Positions 1 through 13,284 of a stretch of 64,000 nucleotides of DNA are shown here, piece by piece. The stretch comes from Rotaria socialis (taxonomy: Eukaryota > Rotifera > Eurotatoria > Philodinida > Philodinidae). Both the position numbers and the translations under genes were made by a program. Under the pieces are notes generated by a model. It was not told where the DNA came from. It searched no databases and worked only from the letters and a program-made list of their open reading frames with translations. The stretch spans positions 62,001-126,000 of the forward strand of contig CAJNYU010002384.1 in the NCBI GenBank assembly GCA_905331475.1, written 5' to 3'. Each line of letters opens with the position of its first letter. Within the stretch, counting starts at the first letter, position 1.

Positions 1-3000
1 GATATATCATCACCATCGTATATTTATCCCGGTACAGTATCAAATATGATACCGAAAACTATTGGAATTGAGTCAACTGGCGAAGAACATTTGGGTATAA
101 CTGTTAGATTAAATGACATGGGAGATTTAGAAATCAAACGCATTGTACAAGGAGGTTTAATTGATAAACAAGGTAAAATAATTTAATTGGCAAATTTGAA
201 ACAAAAAACATTTTCTCTGCTTTATTTTAAATATTCAAGGTCTTCTTCATGTCGGCGATATAATTAAAGAAATAAACGGCGAAATTGTCAATACACCTGA
301 AGAACTACAAGACAAATTAAGAAATGCTCGTGGTGCTGTTACATTTAAAGTCATTCCTAATTATTTTGATTTTCCATCACCATCCCAAGTAAGAAAATTT
401 CATTTTATTCAAAAATAAAAAACCCAATTCCTTTGTTTACCGATTTAGCTGTTTATTCGAACTCATTTTTCTTATGATCCAGCAAAAGATAAATTGATTC
501 CAGCTAAAGAAGCTGGATTAGCATTTGATGAAGGCGACATATTACAGATACTTTCACAAGACGATGTTCATTGGTGGCAGGTAAAATTGATTGTAGTAAA
601 AAATTCTTTTCAATTTAATTTATGTTAAAAACAAAGGCAAGACAAGTAAAAGATGCAACACTCAAAGGACTCATACCATCTCAATATCTTGAAGAACGAC
701 GTAAAGCTTTTGTATCACCAGAAAATGACTTTTCTAAAACTTCACGTAAGTTACATTTAAATTTTTACTAAATAATAATACAAGACTCCTATGTGCACAG
801 TTTTATGAGGGCTTTACATATATCATTGAGTAATAAATTTATTGTAAGTCTTTTTTCCTCGGCGTAAATGAGTTTAGCGACATGAGAAAGATTCATTGAT
901 GTGAAAGTTATTTTTAGATATGCTAACAACGTTAAAATACCGCATCTAATCATTTTACGTCTCTTTTCTTTTCTTCCTCTACAATAGAGAATAATAATAA
1001 AAATATGTAAAAAAAAGCAGCATCGTAAAAAAGATATGGTTATAGTAAAAAGAAAACCTTGTATTGATGAAAAGCACATGGCTCAGATGAGTGACTGTTA
1101 CAATTCATCATTTTAAAACTAATTAGTTTTACGATGATAGTAAGTTCTAATACGAAAACTAACTAGAGAATCACATTTATTAAGTAAATACAATTAGGCT
1201 GATCAATTTCGAAAAAGACAAACTGTCTTGCCATTTATATTAATATACTAGAATTTAAGAAAATATGTTTTAGAATATTTTTCAGAGGAAATAATTCAAT
1301 TAGTATATATCGTTCAAGGACAAGAAATAGACCTCTGTAAAAATCGTCTTTTGACAAGGGCATTGTTGGAGCTTGCTTTAAGAGTATTGAAGTTGATTGA
1401 CGTAGAGGTTAGTGAGTTATTCAGCTGTCATAATACATTCATCGAAGAAGAATCTATTCAAGAAAACAAGTAAAATAAAATGGACTATGTTTACATTCAT
1501 ATGATAAGAACAAAGCTATTGCTTCGAAAAACTCATGGCTCATTTTTTAGATTAGCTAAAGCTTTTAGTTAAGAAAAAATACCATGATATGTATCGCTGA
1601 CAAGATTTTTATCTCCAATTTTCATTATAAAATTGACGAGATTTTATCCGAAACAATGACATGTCTGATCGTCATTATAGATTTTAATCTTGAGTCTGAG
1701 ATAAATGAACGATCGAAACATGATTTATTTAGTTGTATGTGGTTTAATTGATCGTCGAAAGAAGAAGAAATTATTATTTAATGTCAAAGATTCATCAATG
1801 TTTGATAAAGGTGATATATGTCTTTACGAAGAGGTAGCACGGATGCCACCATTTGAAAGAAAATGTTTAATTTTAATTGGAGCACATGGTGTTGGACGGC
1901 GAGATTTAAAAAATCGCTTGATTGCCCTTGATCCTAAACGATTTGGAACGGCAAGACCACGTATATAGAAATGAAATATATTTAAAAACAAAAACTCACA
2001 GAATACCTTTTAGATACATCACGTCTTTTGCATAGTGATTCAGAAACAAACGCCTATTTTCAAATGGATAGAAATGGTATGGAAACTGAAATAGAAGCAG
2101 GTGCATTTCTAGAGCATGGTTTCTATAGTGGAGATTTATATGGAACAAAATTTGAATCGGTTCAACGAGTTATACAATCGGGTAAAATGTGTGTTTTGGA
2201 TATTGAACCAACAGTAAGAATAAGCGTACAGTCTTTGATGGTGTTTATTTTTATTTTTATATTCTAGGCCTTAAAATTAATTTGTAATAAAGAATATATG
2301 CCATATGTGGTGTTTCTTAAGGCACCAAATATGGATTATCTTCGTTATAAGCAGTATAACGATAAACAGAGAATGCCGAAAATGAGAACAGTTCGTTTAT
2401 TTTCTTTTTTTTTCGTCGTCACGGAATCTTTATATTTTGTTTTTAGAAAAGTAATATAAGTAATAATTCATCATTGAATTTATTGGTAAAGAAAAATTGT
2501 TTAGTAAACTGGTTTATTATTTTTTTTTGTTGATTTAGTCAAAAGATCCTGAACAAGTTATTTTGGAAAGTGATGCATTAGAACGGGACTATCATACATA
2601 TTTTGATCTTACACTTGTGTCTGAAGATGCTGATAAAACATTTGAACAGTAAGTATAGTCATCAATATATTCATTTTACTTTATGGGACGACTTTATCTA
2701 CTCAGTTAAATTATATCAAATAGAAATTAAGTTTTTATTTTTTATAAACGAAGAATAAATCACAGTGTAATATAATTTAGCATATTTGAAATGATCGACT
2801 AAAATAAAATAATCATAGCTGTTGTATCTATTGACGGAAGAACGCTACTTGTCATGATTTTCGTTGAGTTTATATATGATAATTTTGTTTTTCGTTTAAA
2901 CTTAATTTTGATTGGTAGTCGTGAATCATTTAAAATATCGAGCTGAGCAGTATATATATAATTTAATTAAAATCTATTAAAGACATTTGTTCCATTGTGA

Positions 3001-3178
3001 TAACCAATCGTAATACGTCTCTCTAGCACACAAATCTCTTTTCTAACATACACTAATACGTGACACGCATGAGAAAAATCGTTCTAGTATATATCTATTT
3101 ATTTCTTTTAGACTTGTTCGAGCTGTCGAAGCGTTAAGTGCTGAACCTCAATGGGTGAATGTTCAATGGTTTTCTTAA
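1..3178 (+). CDS. MAGUK scaffold protein, MPP2/MPP6 (p55/Vari) type, 5' end missing
   Basis: Membrane-associated guanylate kinase homologue that would organise junctional or polarity complexes under the plasma membrane. The window enters it just before the PDZ domain. Exons: 1-172, 240-388, 449-580, 637-745, 1733-1960, 2014-2213, 2268-2390, 2539-2648, 3112-3178, all joining in frame. Domain order is PDZ (exons 1-2, HLGITVRL and [14 protein letters not shown]), SH3 (exons 3-4, [17 protein letters not shown], then [15 protein letters not shown]), a basic hook ([10 protein letters not shown]), then guanylate kinase-like ([37 protein letters not shown]) ending [14 protein letters not shown]. The P-loop reads GAHGVGRR, the degenerate form typical of MPP GK domains, so it is probably a binding module rather than a kinase. 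The donor at 2391 (gttcgt) is weak. N-terminal L27 domains would lie before the window. MPP2 and MPP6 cannot be separated here. Confidence 0.93.
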
Positions 3179-6100
3179 ATGATTTCGCTTCATAAATATC
3201 CTATGCTATAAATATGATTAATCCAATGATTTGTTTTTTTCTTTGTTTGTAAATATATGAAAAGTACTTATATTCATATGAATTTCACACATTCCATTTT
3301 TGCGGTGTGTTCATTTTGTTTTTGGATCTTTGTGCAATTTAACATTTATTGCTAATGCTATTGAATACTGAATGTTTATTATTTTAATCTAACGCTTATT
3401 TGCTTTTCTACTTGTAATCTCAGTTAAAAAATCAATAAATTTATTCCAGTGCTTCTTTTTGTCTAGCACGAAGTAGAACATATGAACATTAAAATTTTTG
3501 AAAATGCAAAGGAGTTATCTTAAATTTAAAAAATATTTCATTTTATTACATGAAAATCTTTGTGGTTGAAATAGAATTCGATTAGCTTGTAGTATTTTAT
3601 CGTGTCTCTGCTGTATTCTTTATTTAGCCTTAATTAACGGTGAGTATTTATTCATGTCTTTTATCGTTCAGTAATTAAGAAGATGAAACATAAATGATCT
3701 GCTAGGTTATTTTATTTTATTTATTGCTGATAACGAGATTATCTATGTTCAGTTTAACTGAATTGTTAACGCAAAAAGATTTTGTCTAATTTTATGGGAT
3801 TTCATTGGTTTTCATTACTATCTATCAACACGAAAAACAACTGAACGTTGATCCAACCGGCACCTACATCTACATGATATATACAGTACTGTATATATTT
3901 TTTTATTAGACAAGAATGAATAAATTGATAAATTTTTGTAGCAATATTATTCACTCAGTTTTGAACACTTCTCTGAGACAAAATACAATTGAATTTTCAA
4001 TTGTACTCCACTATTTGAAATTAGTTGAATTGTACTTTTTCAAGCAAGATTTTTGTATAAGTTTGTGTTGAATCTTATTGATAAATCAAGAGATTAATTG
4101 AAGTCATGTAAACGCTCGATTCGGTTTTATTGTAGGTCTAGCAACGAAGAATAATCAGTTTCCTTCATTTTGTTTAATTAGGGAAAAATGGTATGACTCT
4201 TAAATAAGAACTTCATTATTCATTACTGTACTTCATTAGTTTATTTCTATCTTCAATGTCTAGTTGCATTTCTGTACTATTTTACAAAGACAAGATAATG
4301 AACGAAAATTGATGTTACACTCATTATAAACCCATGCACATCTACATACGAAAAATTTTGCATAAAAAGTAAATAAATGTGGTTGTTTCTTTTCTATTGT
4401 CTGCTACGCATTTTTTATCATGGTTAATTTTTTGTTTGATACATACAGGTAAACATGATACAATAAATACCATTTCTGTGTACGAACTAATCACTACTAT
4501 GTATCATTACACGTTGATTAGATAAAGATGACAGCATAGATTAGCACTATATAAAAAGACCTGTGAACAAAAATAAAGCAGTAGGTGTGTTTTTCTCTCG
4601 GTAACATGAAACCTTTTGAGCAAATAATATGGTCTAGTTTTTTTTCTGTGGCTGTGATGCACTGTTTTTTCTGTGACAATCATCAATGATATGTTTTAAG
4701 GCTAATAAACAGTTTTTATGGTCGATTGGTTTTTGTTAATACAAAAAAAAAGGTAGATAAAAATAGGCAACAAAATATTTTATTTGTAGAATAGATGAAA
4801 TGACCAGTAAAATAGTCTATAAATGATCAACTTCAAGATTAAAATGATTAGTATTTAGATTACCAGTAAATAATGAGAAAATGATCAGTTTATTACATAA
4901 AATAGCAGTAAAAAAAGAAATTTGATAAATAAAAGAAGAAAATCTGATAAGTAAATAAGACAGATTTTACCAGTAGAAAGGATGAAGATTATCCATAAAA
5001 TATAGTATAGAATAAAAGAAAAAACTTGAAATGAGAAAAATCAAAAATAAATTGTTGCATTAGTTAAGCACGTTTGCTTTTTCTGGTCGACTTCTCTTTC
5101 TATTCATACCAATGGAGACAATCTTTTGCTGCCGATGGTTGGGTGTGGAGTGTGTCTGTGCAGGTAGATTCGCATGTCTGCCTTTCCTCACATCCACACC
5201 CAAATGTAAAGTGTTTCTGTAGAATTGAGATCATAATAATGTCATTGGATTGCAAGAGAATACTATAACACTTAGCATCTATATTTGTATTGTCTTCTAA
5301 ATTTCTCTATATTAGTTTTTGTTTTTCACAACAAGCAACTCTTTAATTTTCCACTAAAACTTATTTTATGTGTAAATGGGCGTTCCATTTGCACTTTTTA
5401 GAAGAAACACTATTGCTTAGTGAAAGAGGAAAGCAAATTCAAGCTGACGCTGATGCAAGTCAACTCCCAGAACAGCAATATGCTGAATGAAATAGGTTTC
5501 AGATATTGTCAAAAGCATGGTTTCACGACTAAGAGATGCCAAATCCATTTTATTAATGCTACAAAATACTATATGCGCATAATTTGCAGCTAGCATGTGA
5601 ACAGCAAAATACGACGTGCCCTTTCTAACACTCGTTTTTCGACTAAGTGGCTCTATTAGATTGATGATGCTTATGACTGTTGTGCTTTACTGGTAGTGGT
5701 GTGTTCAAAAATGTGACAGTGGCCATTCTCTATTTTTTACATGAACTATAAAATTTTATAAGCATGTTTTTCTTGAATTTGTCTGTGCCGGAGACCGTAG
5801 GTAAAGACAATAAAAACGTACGCCTGCATCCTCAGATATTATAGTTCTCCATTGATAATCGTATTTACCATAATTATATAGAGACATAATTGAATTCAAG
5901 TATGTTCAGTAGAAAAGTTATTAAATCAATAGTGTGAATTACACATGAGTACTTCAGTGCTCGCTAAAATTGAATGATGACAATCAAGTATTAAAGAATT
6001 TTCTTGGTAAAATTTGTAAACATTTACCAAAATAAATAAATCCTATGACAAACGTTTAACACATTCTTGCTTCTTGAAATATTTTTATTTTCAGCTTGGC

Positions 6101-8059
6101 TCTTAATGTCACTTCATCTTTCGAATAAGTTATAAGAGAAGTTGAACAAATGAATGGACTTGTTAATATTGAGTTTAATATGTTTGAGAATAACTAATAA
6201 TTGAAGAATTAGTAAATTAGCTCATTTGTTGTCTTGATACTAATTGTTATGTCTTGCCTTGAGTTCATGTTTTTCTATAGCTGATTTGGTGGTACGAATT
6301 ACTATTGGATTTATGGATTCTCTCTTAATGGTAATGTCTAGTCAGTTTTGGTTCAGTGCATAATTAACGATCAGATTGTTTCAATTAGAGAGTTTAGTTA
6401 AGTCTAAATCGATTAACGATGAACGCGTTTTTAGAAGTATGGAGAGTATAGTTGTAAATAGTAACATGGGGGTGAGACCGTAATTTGGTCACTCTCGATG
6501 AAACATCGTTTCAGTGGAAATCGGATCATACTAATATAGAATGCAAGATATTTTTTGCGCTTGATATTATAAACTCTTTGGATAGGAAACCTTTGCAGGG
6601 GAAAGGTTTAAATTGTATGAAATATTCTTGTTATACGACGTACATGAACTTGATAGTAAATGGATTTGGTAAGATCAATTCATTTTTTCTATATTTCATT
6701 GTTTTCACACTATCCAACATAAGGAATATATATCAATGAGATAAACTTAACTTCTTTGGTATCTCGTTCATATTAGGTGTTGTCTTCTTTCTTGTGTCTG
6801 TTGAAGATGCAATGGCAGATATTAAAGAAATAAATAAAGATTACTATATTCTCTAGGACAAAAATATTTTTGTGATTTGACTCGGTGATGAATAATTGCA
6901 ATCAAAATTGCATTACCGAAGAAGCTAATGTAACATCTATTGTTTTTAGTACAAAAAATGAATTTCAAAATAAATTTTTTAACTGTTTCATCATTAAATG
7001 ACACCATATGGTATTTATATTCGGGCTTGTTTTCTCCCCTGCAGAAGAGAATACAAGCAATGCATTTAATGATAAGATTTGTAGTATAATGAGTTTCCTG
7101 CTTAGAAGTCTATTACAAGCTATATTGACTTTTAGCATGTATATGACATTATTTTGTTTTCTTGTAGAATAATTTCCAGTATCTATTATTGCTTAATGCT
7201 ACTTGTTTATAAAGAATATTCTGAAGAATTTTTATAATCTCATACATTTTGCATAAATAATAGAAAAAAAGTTTAAGTTTATTTCTGCTTCGTTTTTCGA
7301 AATAGTAGTTCTTGTAAAAGTCATTAATAAAGAAGAAGAAAAAAGGTTTTCCTTTTCGAAATTATTATCATAAAAAAAAAATAAAATAAAGTGATAGAAA
7401 ATTTTCTCCGTATAAATCTATTATTCATATGTATCGCTAAGTACATTTTAATGCCGTCTTCTTTTTCTTCTCTGAAATTCTGATTTATCCAACTGAAAAT
7501 AATATAGAAATACCGGTTTAGATACTTTCAAAAAAGCACATCTTTTTCACAGTGCTTGGTTTTAGACTTTTAATTCTTCTTAAACATGCTTCTTAAAGAA
7601 ACTGCTATTGAAAAAAATCTGGAATTAATTTAAACATGTCTTTAGGCAGCGGTAAAAACCATAGAATTGGTTTAATACTCAAGGACACGGTGCGACGGTG
7701 TTTGACGATTTTTCTGATACTTAATTATGGCAGTCTAATTGCTTTTATTCGATAAAAAAATTACTTTTTTTTGTTTTTGCTTTCAACAATTCTTTAACAT
7801 GGTTGCGCATTTAGATTGAGCCGACGAGATTAATCTTTACCGAAATAAAAATTAGAATCTATTTTTAAACATGGTATGACGTCAATTGAATTCATTAGGA
7901 ACCTATTACAGTATGTTTTAAACTTCTATGAAAGGACATGCTCTTTTTCTTGGATTATATGAAGAGTCTGTTATCCTAGTCAGTAAAAAAATTAAAATAC
8001 CATTAAAAGAAATGAATTTTTTTAGGAAAATGAGAAAAAAAAATACGAATATAATATTT
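3179..8059. other. Gene-free interval between convergent genes
   Basis: AT-rich non-coding DNA of about 4.9 kb. It should include the 3' UTR and poly(A) signal of the MAGUK gene (AATAAA near 3430) and that of the DUSP-like gene at the far end. 4750-5060 is purine-rich, with loosely repeated 'accagtaaa' and 'aaatgatca' words. Short open frames (5074-5268, 6485-6739) show no family resemblance and no supporting splice sites. A single exon-like fragment at 5402-5490 is listed separately. Confidence 0.6.
5402..5490 (+). pseudogene. Isolated exon-like fragment, possibly an R-SNARE/tomosyn tail remnant
   Basis: After a plausible acceptor (cactttttag ending 5401) an open stretch reads LLLSERGKQIQADADAS and stops at 5488. 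The 'L-SERG-K' pattern followed by acidic and alanine-rich residues resembles the start of the SNARE helix in tomosyn-like proteins. There is no partner exon, no start codon and no continuation of the SNARE helix. A gene scrap or chance open frame is as likely as a real exon. Confidence 0.2.
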
Positions 8060-9679
8060 TCAACTATCCCAAGCTGAACGTGTTGTAAATAAATGACGAG
8101 ATTGATTGGAACTATCGTTTATAATCGACGTTGGTATTGTTGTCCATGATGTTAATGATGTCACATCATTATCGAGTGTTGTTTTTTCACTTACTTCCGA
8201 TGATAAATCTCGTAATGATCGTCGATATTCACTTCCGCTAGTATTACCACTACCATCTCCGCTTATAGTACCAACAAGAACAGTTTTTGGACAAGTTTTT
8301 CTCTCCAATTGTTTTAGATAATCTTGAAAACGTTTTTCCATTGTTGGAAATTGTTGATGTTTCTTTGTTAGTATAGGAAATAAACGATGTACACTATGAA
8401 TCGCTTCAGTTAGTGTTAGTTGTTCATCACTTAACATTAAATATTGAATTGCAATAACTGCCATTGGTGAATTCTGTGTTAATTCGAAACCATAAATAAG
8501 TATTCGTTTTTCTTCTTGCAGTGCTTTATATATAAAACGGTTCAATACTGCAAATAGTTGTCCTAATTGTGCACGAGTTAGTTCTCGAATTTTACTGCTA
8601 CTTAAATGATTCAAATCTGTTGATGTTGATGTTGTTAAACATAATTGATCGAATTCAAGTGTTAACGTACAACGTGAATGTGTATGACCACATTGACATG
8701 GAAGACGTGCTCCAACTCTTGCTTTTCGTGCTATTTCATCGGGTCTCATATTTGTTGCATCAATAAGATAATCAATAGATAATTTACACAATTGTCTTTC
8801 ATTTTGTAAAGCATGTATCGAACCTAATAAAATATCGTCTGTAAGAAAAACAATTGAAGTTGTTGGTGATGATTGATCACTAAGAACTAATGATGTTTTA
8901 GCTAACGATTGCGAGCGTCTTTGCGTATCACGTCGTAATAATGGACGAAAATCTGTACCTAAAATAAAAGTTAATATCATGATAAGAAAGAAAAAAAAGA
9001 AAGAAAAATTTCTGAACATTTGAAATTTACCAAGACACTCTGATGTTGTTGTAAATACAGATGGTGCTTGTTGAGGCGAAAACTTTTGTAATAGAGGTGA
9101 TTGTGATGATGATTTTGAACGTGCGGTTATTGGAGATATTGATGGGCACGATGGATTACGTCGCTGTGAAGATGATACTAAAGTTTGAGCTGAGTCAAGA
9201 TCCCATTCATTGTCCGATACTGGTGATTTTGCTGGTAATGAAATAGCTGTTATCGGTCGACTCAATGGTACATACATTGTATTAGCATCGGTACTTAAAC
9301 GATTTGGACGTTTTTGATGGAGAGAATGTGTACGGTGATTCTTTTCCAATCCTGACGTATGTCGACGATTAGCTGTCGCTAATTTATGATGACCAAGACG
9401 ATCGACTATGTTTTGTTTTTTACATTGTTGTTTTAATTCATCATCTTCATCGGACGATGAAGATGTTAAAACATCCTGAACATTTAAATCGTTTGCTGAT
9501 GCGCTTTCAATGCGCACCGTTACTGTCGACGGATCAGCCACTGTTGATGATACCGGACTAAATAAATATTAAATAGCGTGTTTCTTTTTTTTTCTATCTG
9601 ACAGATTAAAATCTACTTTGACATCTTCTCTTGTCATTTTTCTCGCTCACCTTGAGGAACGATGAATCACACTGTGCAT
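8060..9679 (-). CDS. Dual-specificity phosphatase-like protein, predicted catalytically dead
   Basis: Three exons: 9679-9651, 9557-9031 and 8958-8060, giving 484 aa. The start is the ATG at 9679 (MHSVIHRSSS), because the long frame enters through an acceptor at 9558-9559 and has no ATG of its own before that. Its 72-nt second intron (9030-8959) is open in frame and could be mistaken for coding sequence. Residues 1-200 are Ser/Arg/Gln-rich and low complexity, with an acidic patch (SSSSDEDDE). Residues about 215-400 resemble an atypical DUSP domain: FLTDDILLGS, then SIDYLIDATN where DUSPs have the 'I-x-x-V-L-x-x-T/S-N' strand, then the signature loop. In place of HCxxGxxRS the loop reads YGFELTQNS, so Cys becomes Gly342 and Arg becomes Asn348; the following helix (AVIAIQYLM) is retained. 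An insertion carrying CQCGHTHSRC (273-282) could bind metal. The tail is Ser/Thr-rich. Probably a pseudophosphatase scaffold; the exact family is not recognised. Confidence 0.8.
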
Positions 9680-11437
9680 AATTTTTCAACTTGAGATCAT
9701 GTTTCTTAGAAATGTAACAGAAGTGAAAAAAAGAAAAAAAGAGTTCAACATGTTCGTCTTAAGCAATTAAAATGATTAACAATAGTGCATTGATGACGTG
9801 TATACGAATACTCAAGAATGACGTTGATAACTAATGCGCTAGATTTTTTGAAAGGATAGAAAAAGAAAAAGAAGAGTCATTCTAGCAGAAAATGAAATCA
9901 GAATTGTCTTACAATGTCGAGCTTCTTTTTATAAAAAGAAAAAAAAACGAAGGAAAAAAAGAAAAAAGAGGAGGCTTCCATCTCACTCACTCACTAAATC
10001 TCTCTATCTATCTTTGACGCTTCACTATATGCTGCATACGTGTGTGCGTGACATAGCTTCTCATGTTACATTGAGTCACCGCTTTTCACTAAGGCTGTTC
10101 ATCGTGTCTTTCTCGTTTTTTTCTTCTCTGTTTTACTTCCTGGTGCGCGTATTAGTCTATTAATTAGAGCTGCATGTCATTCGAGAACGACGGCACTATG
10201 CAAAACAACTTTTTTTTATAGTAATATGAATACAGAAAACTTTGATGCATGTAGTTATAACATGAGAGTACTATTAATTTCTTTACTGTACATTGAAGAA
10301 AAAAAGTGTTAACATCAATGAATTTGATAGATAAATGTTATGATTATTATTCGAATAAAAATAAATTAATTGATTAAATATCAAGATGAAAAAAGTATAT
10401 AAAAATAGAAGCAAACCGCTAATATTGGACCTCTTCCGTTTTTCTTTATGTAGTAATTATTTATCAGTGCTAATTAGCGTGAGCTTTAAGTATCTGCCAG
10501 TGCGATTCGAATACATGTGACTAAATAATATCTTGAAAATTTCCTTATTATATTAGACAATTTATCTATTTTCTTTATGTTATTAAAGATATGTCGTGTT
10601 CACTGATAGTTCATACATCTTTTTAAAATAATGAAATAATTCAACGGTTATTTTGTCATTCGATACACCACGCTAGATTTTAATTGAACAAGCAAAAGCA
10701 AATGAACAAAAGATACTCAGCAAAGAAGTGATATTGAACGTTGAAATTTCTTCGAAATACAATAAAAATTCATTTATAAATGAAATCAATCTGATTTTAG
10801 TATATTTATAAAGAGTCTCATTGTTCTCAATAAGATTCTGTTGTAATAATCATGCTGATCAATTTCTATTTTAATGGAAATAAAAATATTGAGTATAAAT
10901 TTTTAATCGAATTAGATATTATCTATGATATATATATATATATATATATATATCGGTTCATTTAAATATAACCAAGAAAGACAAATTTATTTTTATTCTC
11001 CTTTGAAAAAACTTCAAAGGTTCTATTCTTAAATATGAATTCTAGCACTATACTGTTTTGTTATGTTCTATTCTGATCCTAAATTATGTCCTAATAACAG
11101 AATCTCTTTTTTTATCCTTTTTTTATATCTATTATGGTGTTACAATTGAAGTGGTAACTTTAATTGTCTTTAACTTAAAGGACATATTAAAGAAATGATA
11201 AATCAATGCTAAAATCTCAATGAATTATTAATGAATATGATTTGGTTTGATTTATAAACGAGCTACTTTTCATTAATCCTTTGACGTAAATCTTAATTCA
11301 AGACCTTGTACTTTTATTAAAACTACATATTTTTACCTTTTTTCTTTTACTAAATATATTTATTCAATAAATGGCTTGACATAAAAAGAAATGGAATAAA
11401 CAAAAGAATCTTTTAAAAAACAAACGAAACAATAAAA
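9680..11437. other. Gene-free interval with (TA)n tract
   Basis: Upstream region of the DUSP-like gene and 3' flank of the 8-TM gene. It is AT-rich with long A/T homopolymer runs and a (TA)n microsatellite at about 10928-10953. Nothing coding could be supported on either strand. Confidence 0.6.
10927..10954. repeat. (TA)n microsatellite
   Basis: About 13 uninterrupted TA units read directly from the sequence. Confidence 0.95.
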
Positions 11438-12849
11438 TCAATCTTTTCCTTGAAGTATACCATGACGATAATTATGTCTATTTGAATTGGTCAACGGTCT
11501 ACATGTGACGCCTGAGTAACGGAACAGAGCTAAAATAAAATGCAAACATATAATGAATGAAAACAATCCTGCCGATACATAAAATGATTTCAGAAGTAAA
11601 GAATTGGGTTGATGGTTATGATAGTACCAATGAATTATTGTCAATAAAACAAGAAATATCCATCCAGCAACAACATGGCACATCGTATTGGAAAAACAAC
11701 ATGACATTATTAGAATATAGAATATTGCTATAATGCACATTGAACCAATAAGACAAATACTAATCAGATTCAATGTTAATTCATTTATTTCATTCGATAC
11801 TGTTGATGATGACAAAAGTACTCTATTACAAGCATATAGAGATGAATAAGCAACTAATGTTATTTGCCATGCTAACATCACACTAAGACCATTATGAACA
11901 AGTATTCTTATTGACCATATATCAGTAAATCTATAAAGAATATTTTCAGAAATTTCGAAAATGAATTATATTGTTTTTCTTACAAATGAGATGTAGATAA
12001 TTCACGTTCATAATTATGAAGATGTATTATAGATGTGAGAAGACAAAATATTAATGCCATTGTACCTAATACTAAATAAATAATTGCAAGCTAAATGAGA
12101 AAAATAATAGTATTGAAATGCAAGATATGTAAAAGTACATACTAAATTTGATTGATGTTGAATAAGAAATAAAAATATCAAATGTGACCAACAACTAAGA
12201 CTAAATGTAAATAATTGCATTCGAGATACTGGACGTGGATATTTATATAAATAATCACTATCACTATTACAACCATTACGGCGACATAATGTTGTTATTG
12301 CATAGAGTAACCAAGGAGTCTACATATAACATTTCAATTGAAAAAAGAATCGATAATATACAAACTAGTCTTACTTGCAAACCATAGACAGTTAGCCAAA
12401 GTGGTGCAATCCATTTTTTAGGTGTACTCAATGGAATAATATGTGAATGAAAATGATTAAGTGTACGACCGAAGACTATTTAAATTTGTAAAGAAAACAG
12501 ATTTTTATTGGTATATTTTTTATAGATCTTTAGAAACAATAGATTTATTGCATTGTAAGAGAGTTGAGAGCCTTCTTAACATTCATAAGCTTTTTAAGGT
12601 ATCAATTTATCGCCTATTTGACAAACTTACCCTGACTGTCCAAGAAAAGATCGCCAATTATCCATGTTAATGCAAGAATATATGAAGCAAGAGCAAAAAT
12701 AAGACTTATCGCCTTGCTGCATGAATGATGTTGTTTGTTTCTAGCAGATAATCTTCAAAATTTTGTTTTTATGCTATAGGAAAAAGTTCAATTAAAAATA
12801 CACACTTATCAATTGCACTATGCACGGATGGACTATCATCGAAAGTCAT
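11438..12849 (-). CDS. Orphan polytopic membrane protein, about 8 transmembrane helices
   Basis: Six exons: 12849-12806, 12752-12631, 12475-12375, 12319-12143, 12090-11984 and 11930-11438. They sum to 1044 nt and encode 347 aa starting MTFDDSPSVHSAIDK. Hydrophobic segments visible in order: ISLIFALASYILALTWII, PLWLTVYGLQTPWLLYAI, LFTFSLSCWSHLIFLFLI, AIIYLVLGTMALIFCLL, MLAWQITLVAYSSLYAC, LISICLIGSMCIIAIFYI, VVAGWIFLVLLTIIHW and AGLFSFIICLHFILALF. There is no cleavable signal peptide, so both termini probably face the same side if the count is eight. Conserved-looking polar features are the WIIGDLFLD end of helix 1 and LCRRNGC after helix 2. I do not recognise the family and assign no function. 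All introns are 45-155 nt. Confidence 0.8.
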
Positions 12850-13276
12850 TGAACAAAGTGGCACGATCAAATAATAAATAAACAAGCAGATAAATAAATA
12901 ATAGTATAGATGTTATTATTACTATTATTCTTTCTTTCTCTCGAAGTATAAAATAGACACGTGTAAAAGTAAAGACGACGATATATATTTATTTGAAAGA
13001 TGCATGTTTGGCTTCTTCTTCTCTCTTTCGAACTACATAACTAAATACGTTGTCGATAAAATAGTGATATAATCCGAGCTATAGTTTATTCACTATTATG
13101 ATAACAACACGCTCGAAAATACAGTACCATATCATAAGAATTTTACTGGAAACGGAGAAAATTCGATAATCAACATTGTCAAGATTGATATAGACTCTCA
13201 GTTATTCAAGTTCAAAGTGATACAGTTTTCAATGAAGTTTGATGATTCTGAAGTTCATTCAAGCCAGAAATTGGAA
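12850..13276. other. Short spacer upstream of the 8-TM gene
   Basis: Putative promoter side of the 8-TM gene, bounded on the far side by the target-site duplication of the hAT element. AT-rich; no coding signal and no recognisable promoter motif. Confidence 0.5.
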
Positions 13277-13284
13277 TTGTGAAA
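13277..13284. repeat. Left 8-bp target-site duplication of the hAT element
   Basis: TTGTGAAA, identical to 14936-14943 immediately after the other terminal inverted repeat. Confidence 0.9.

Noticed and set aside
1705..2267. Two separate plus-strand frames with their own ATG starts in the MAGUK region
   Set aside because: They are internal exons of the guanylate kinase domain; the ATG codons are in introns or mid-domain.
5074..5268. 64-aa plus-strand frame with Trp/Cys/His content
   Set aside because: No splice context, no signal of a known domain and no neighbours that need it; probably chance.
8060..9541. A single 493-aa frame with a start at 9541
   Set aside because: The apparent start codon is GTG inside an exon and the frame includes a 72-nt intron; splice sites and an in-phase upstream exon with ATG at 9679 give a better model.
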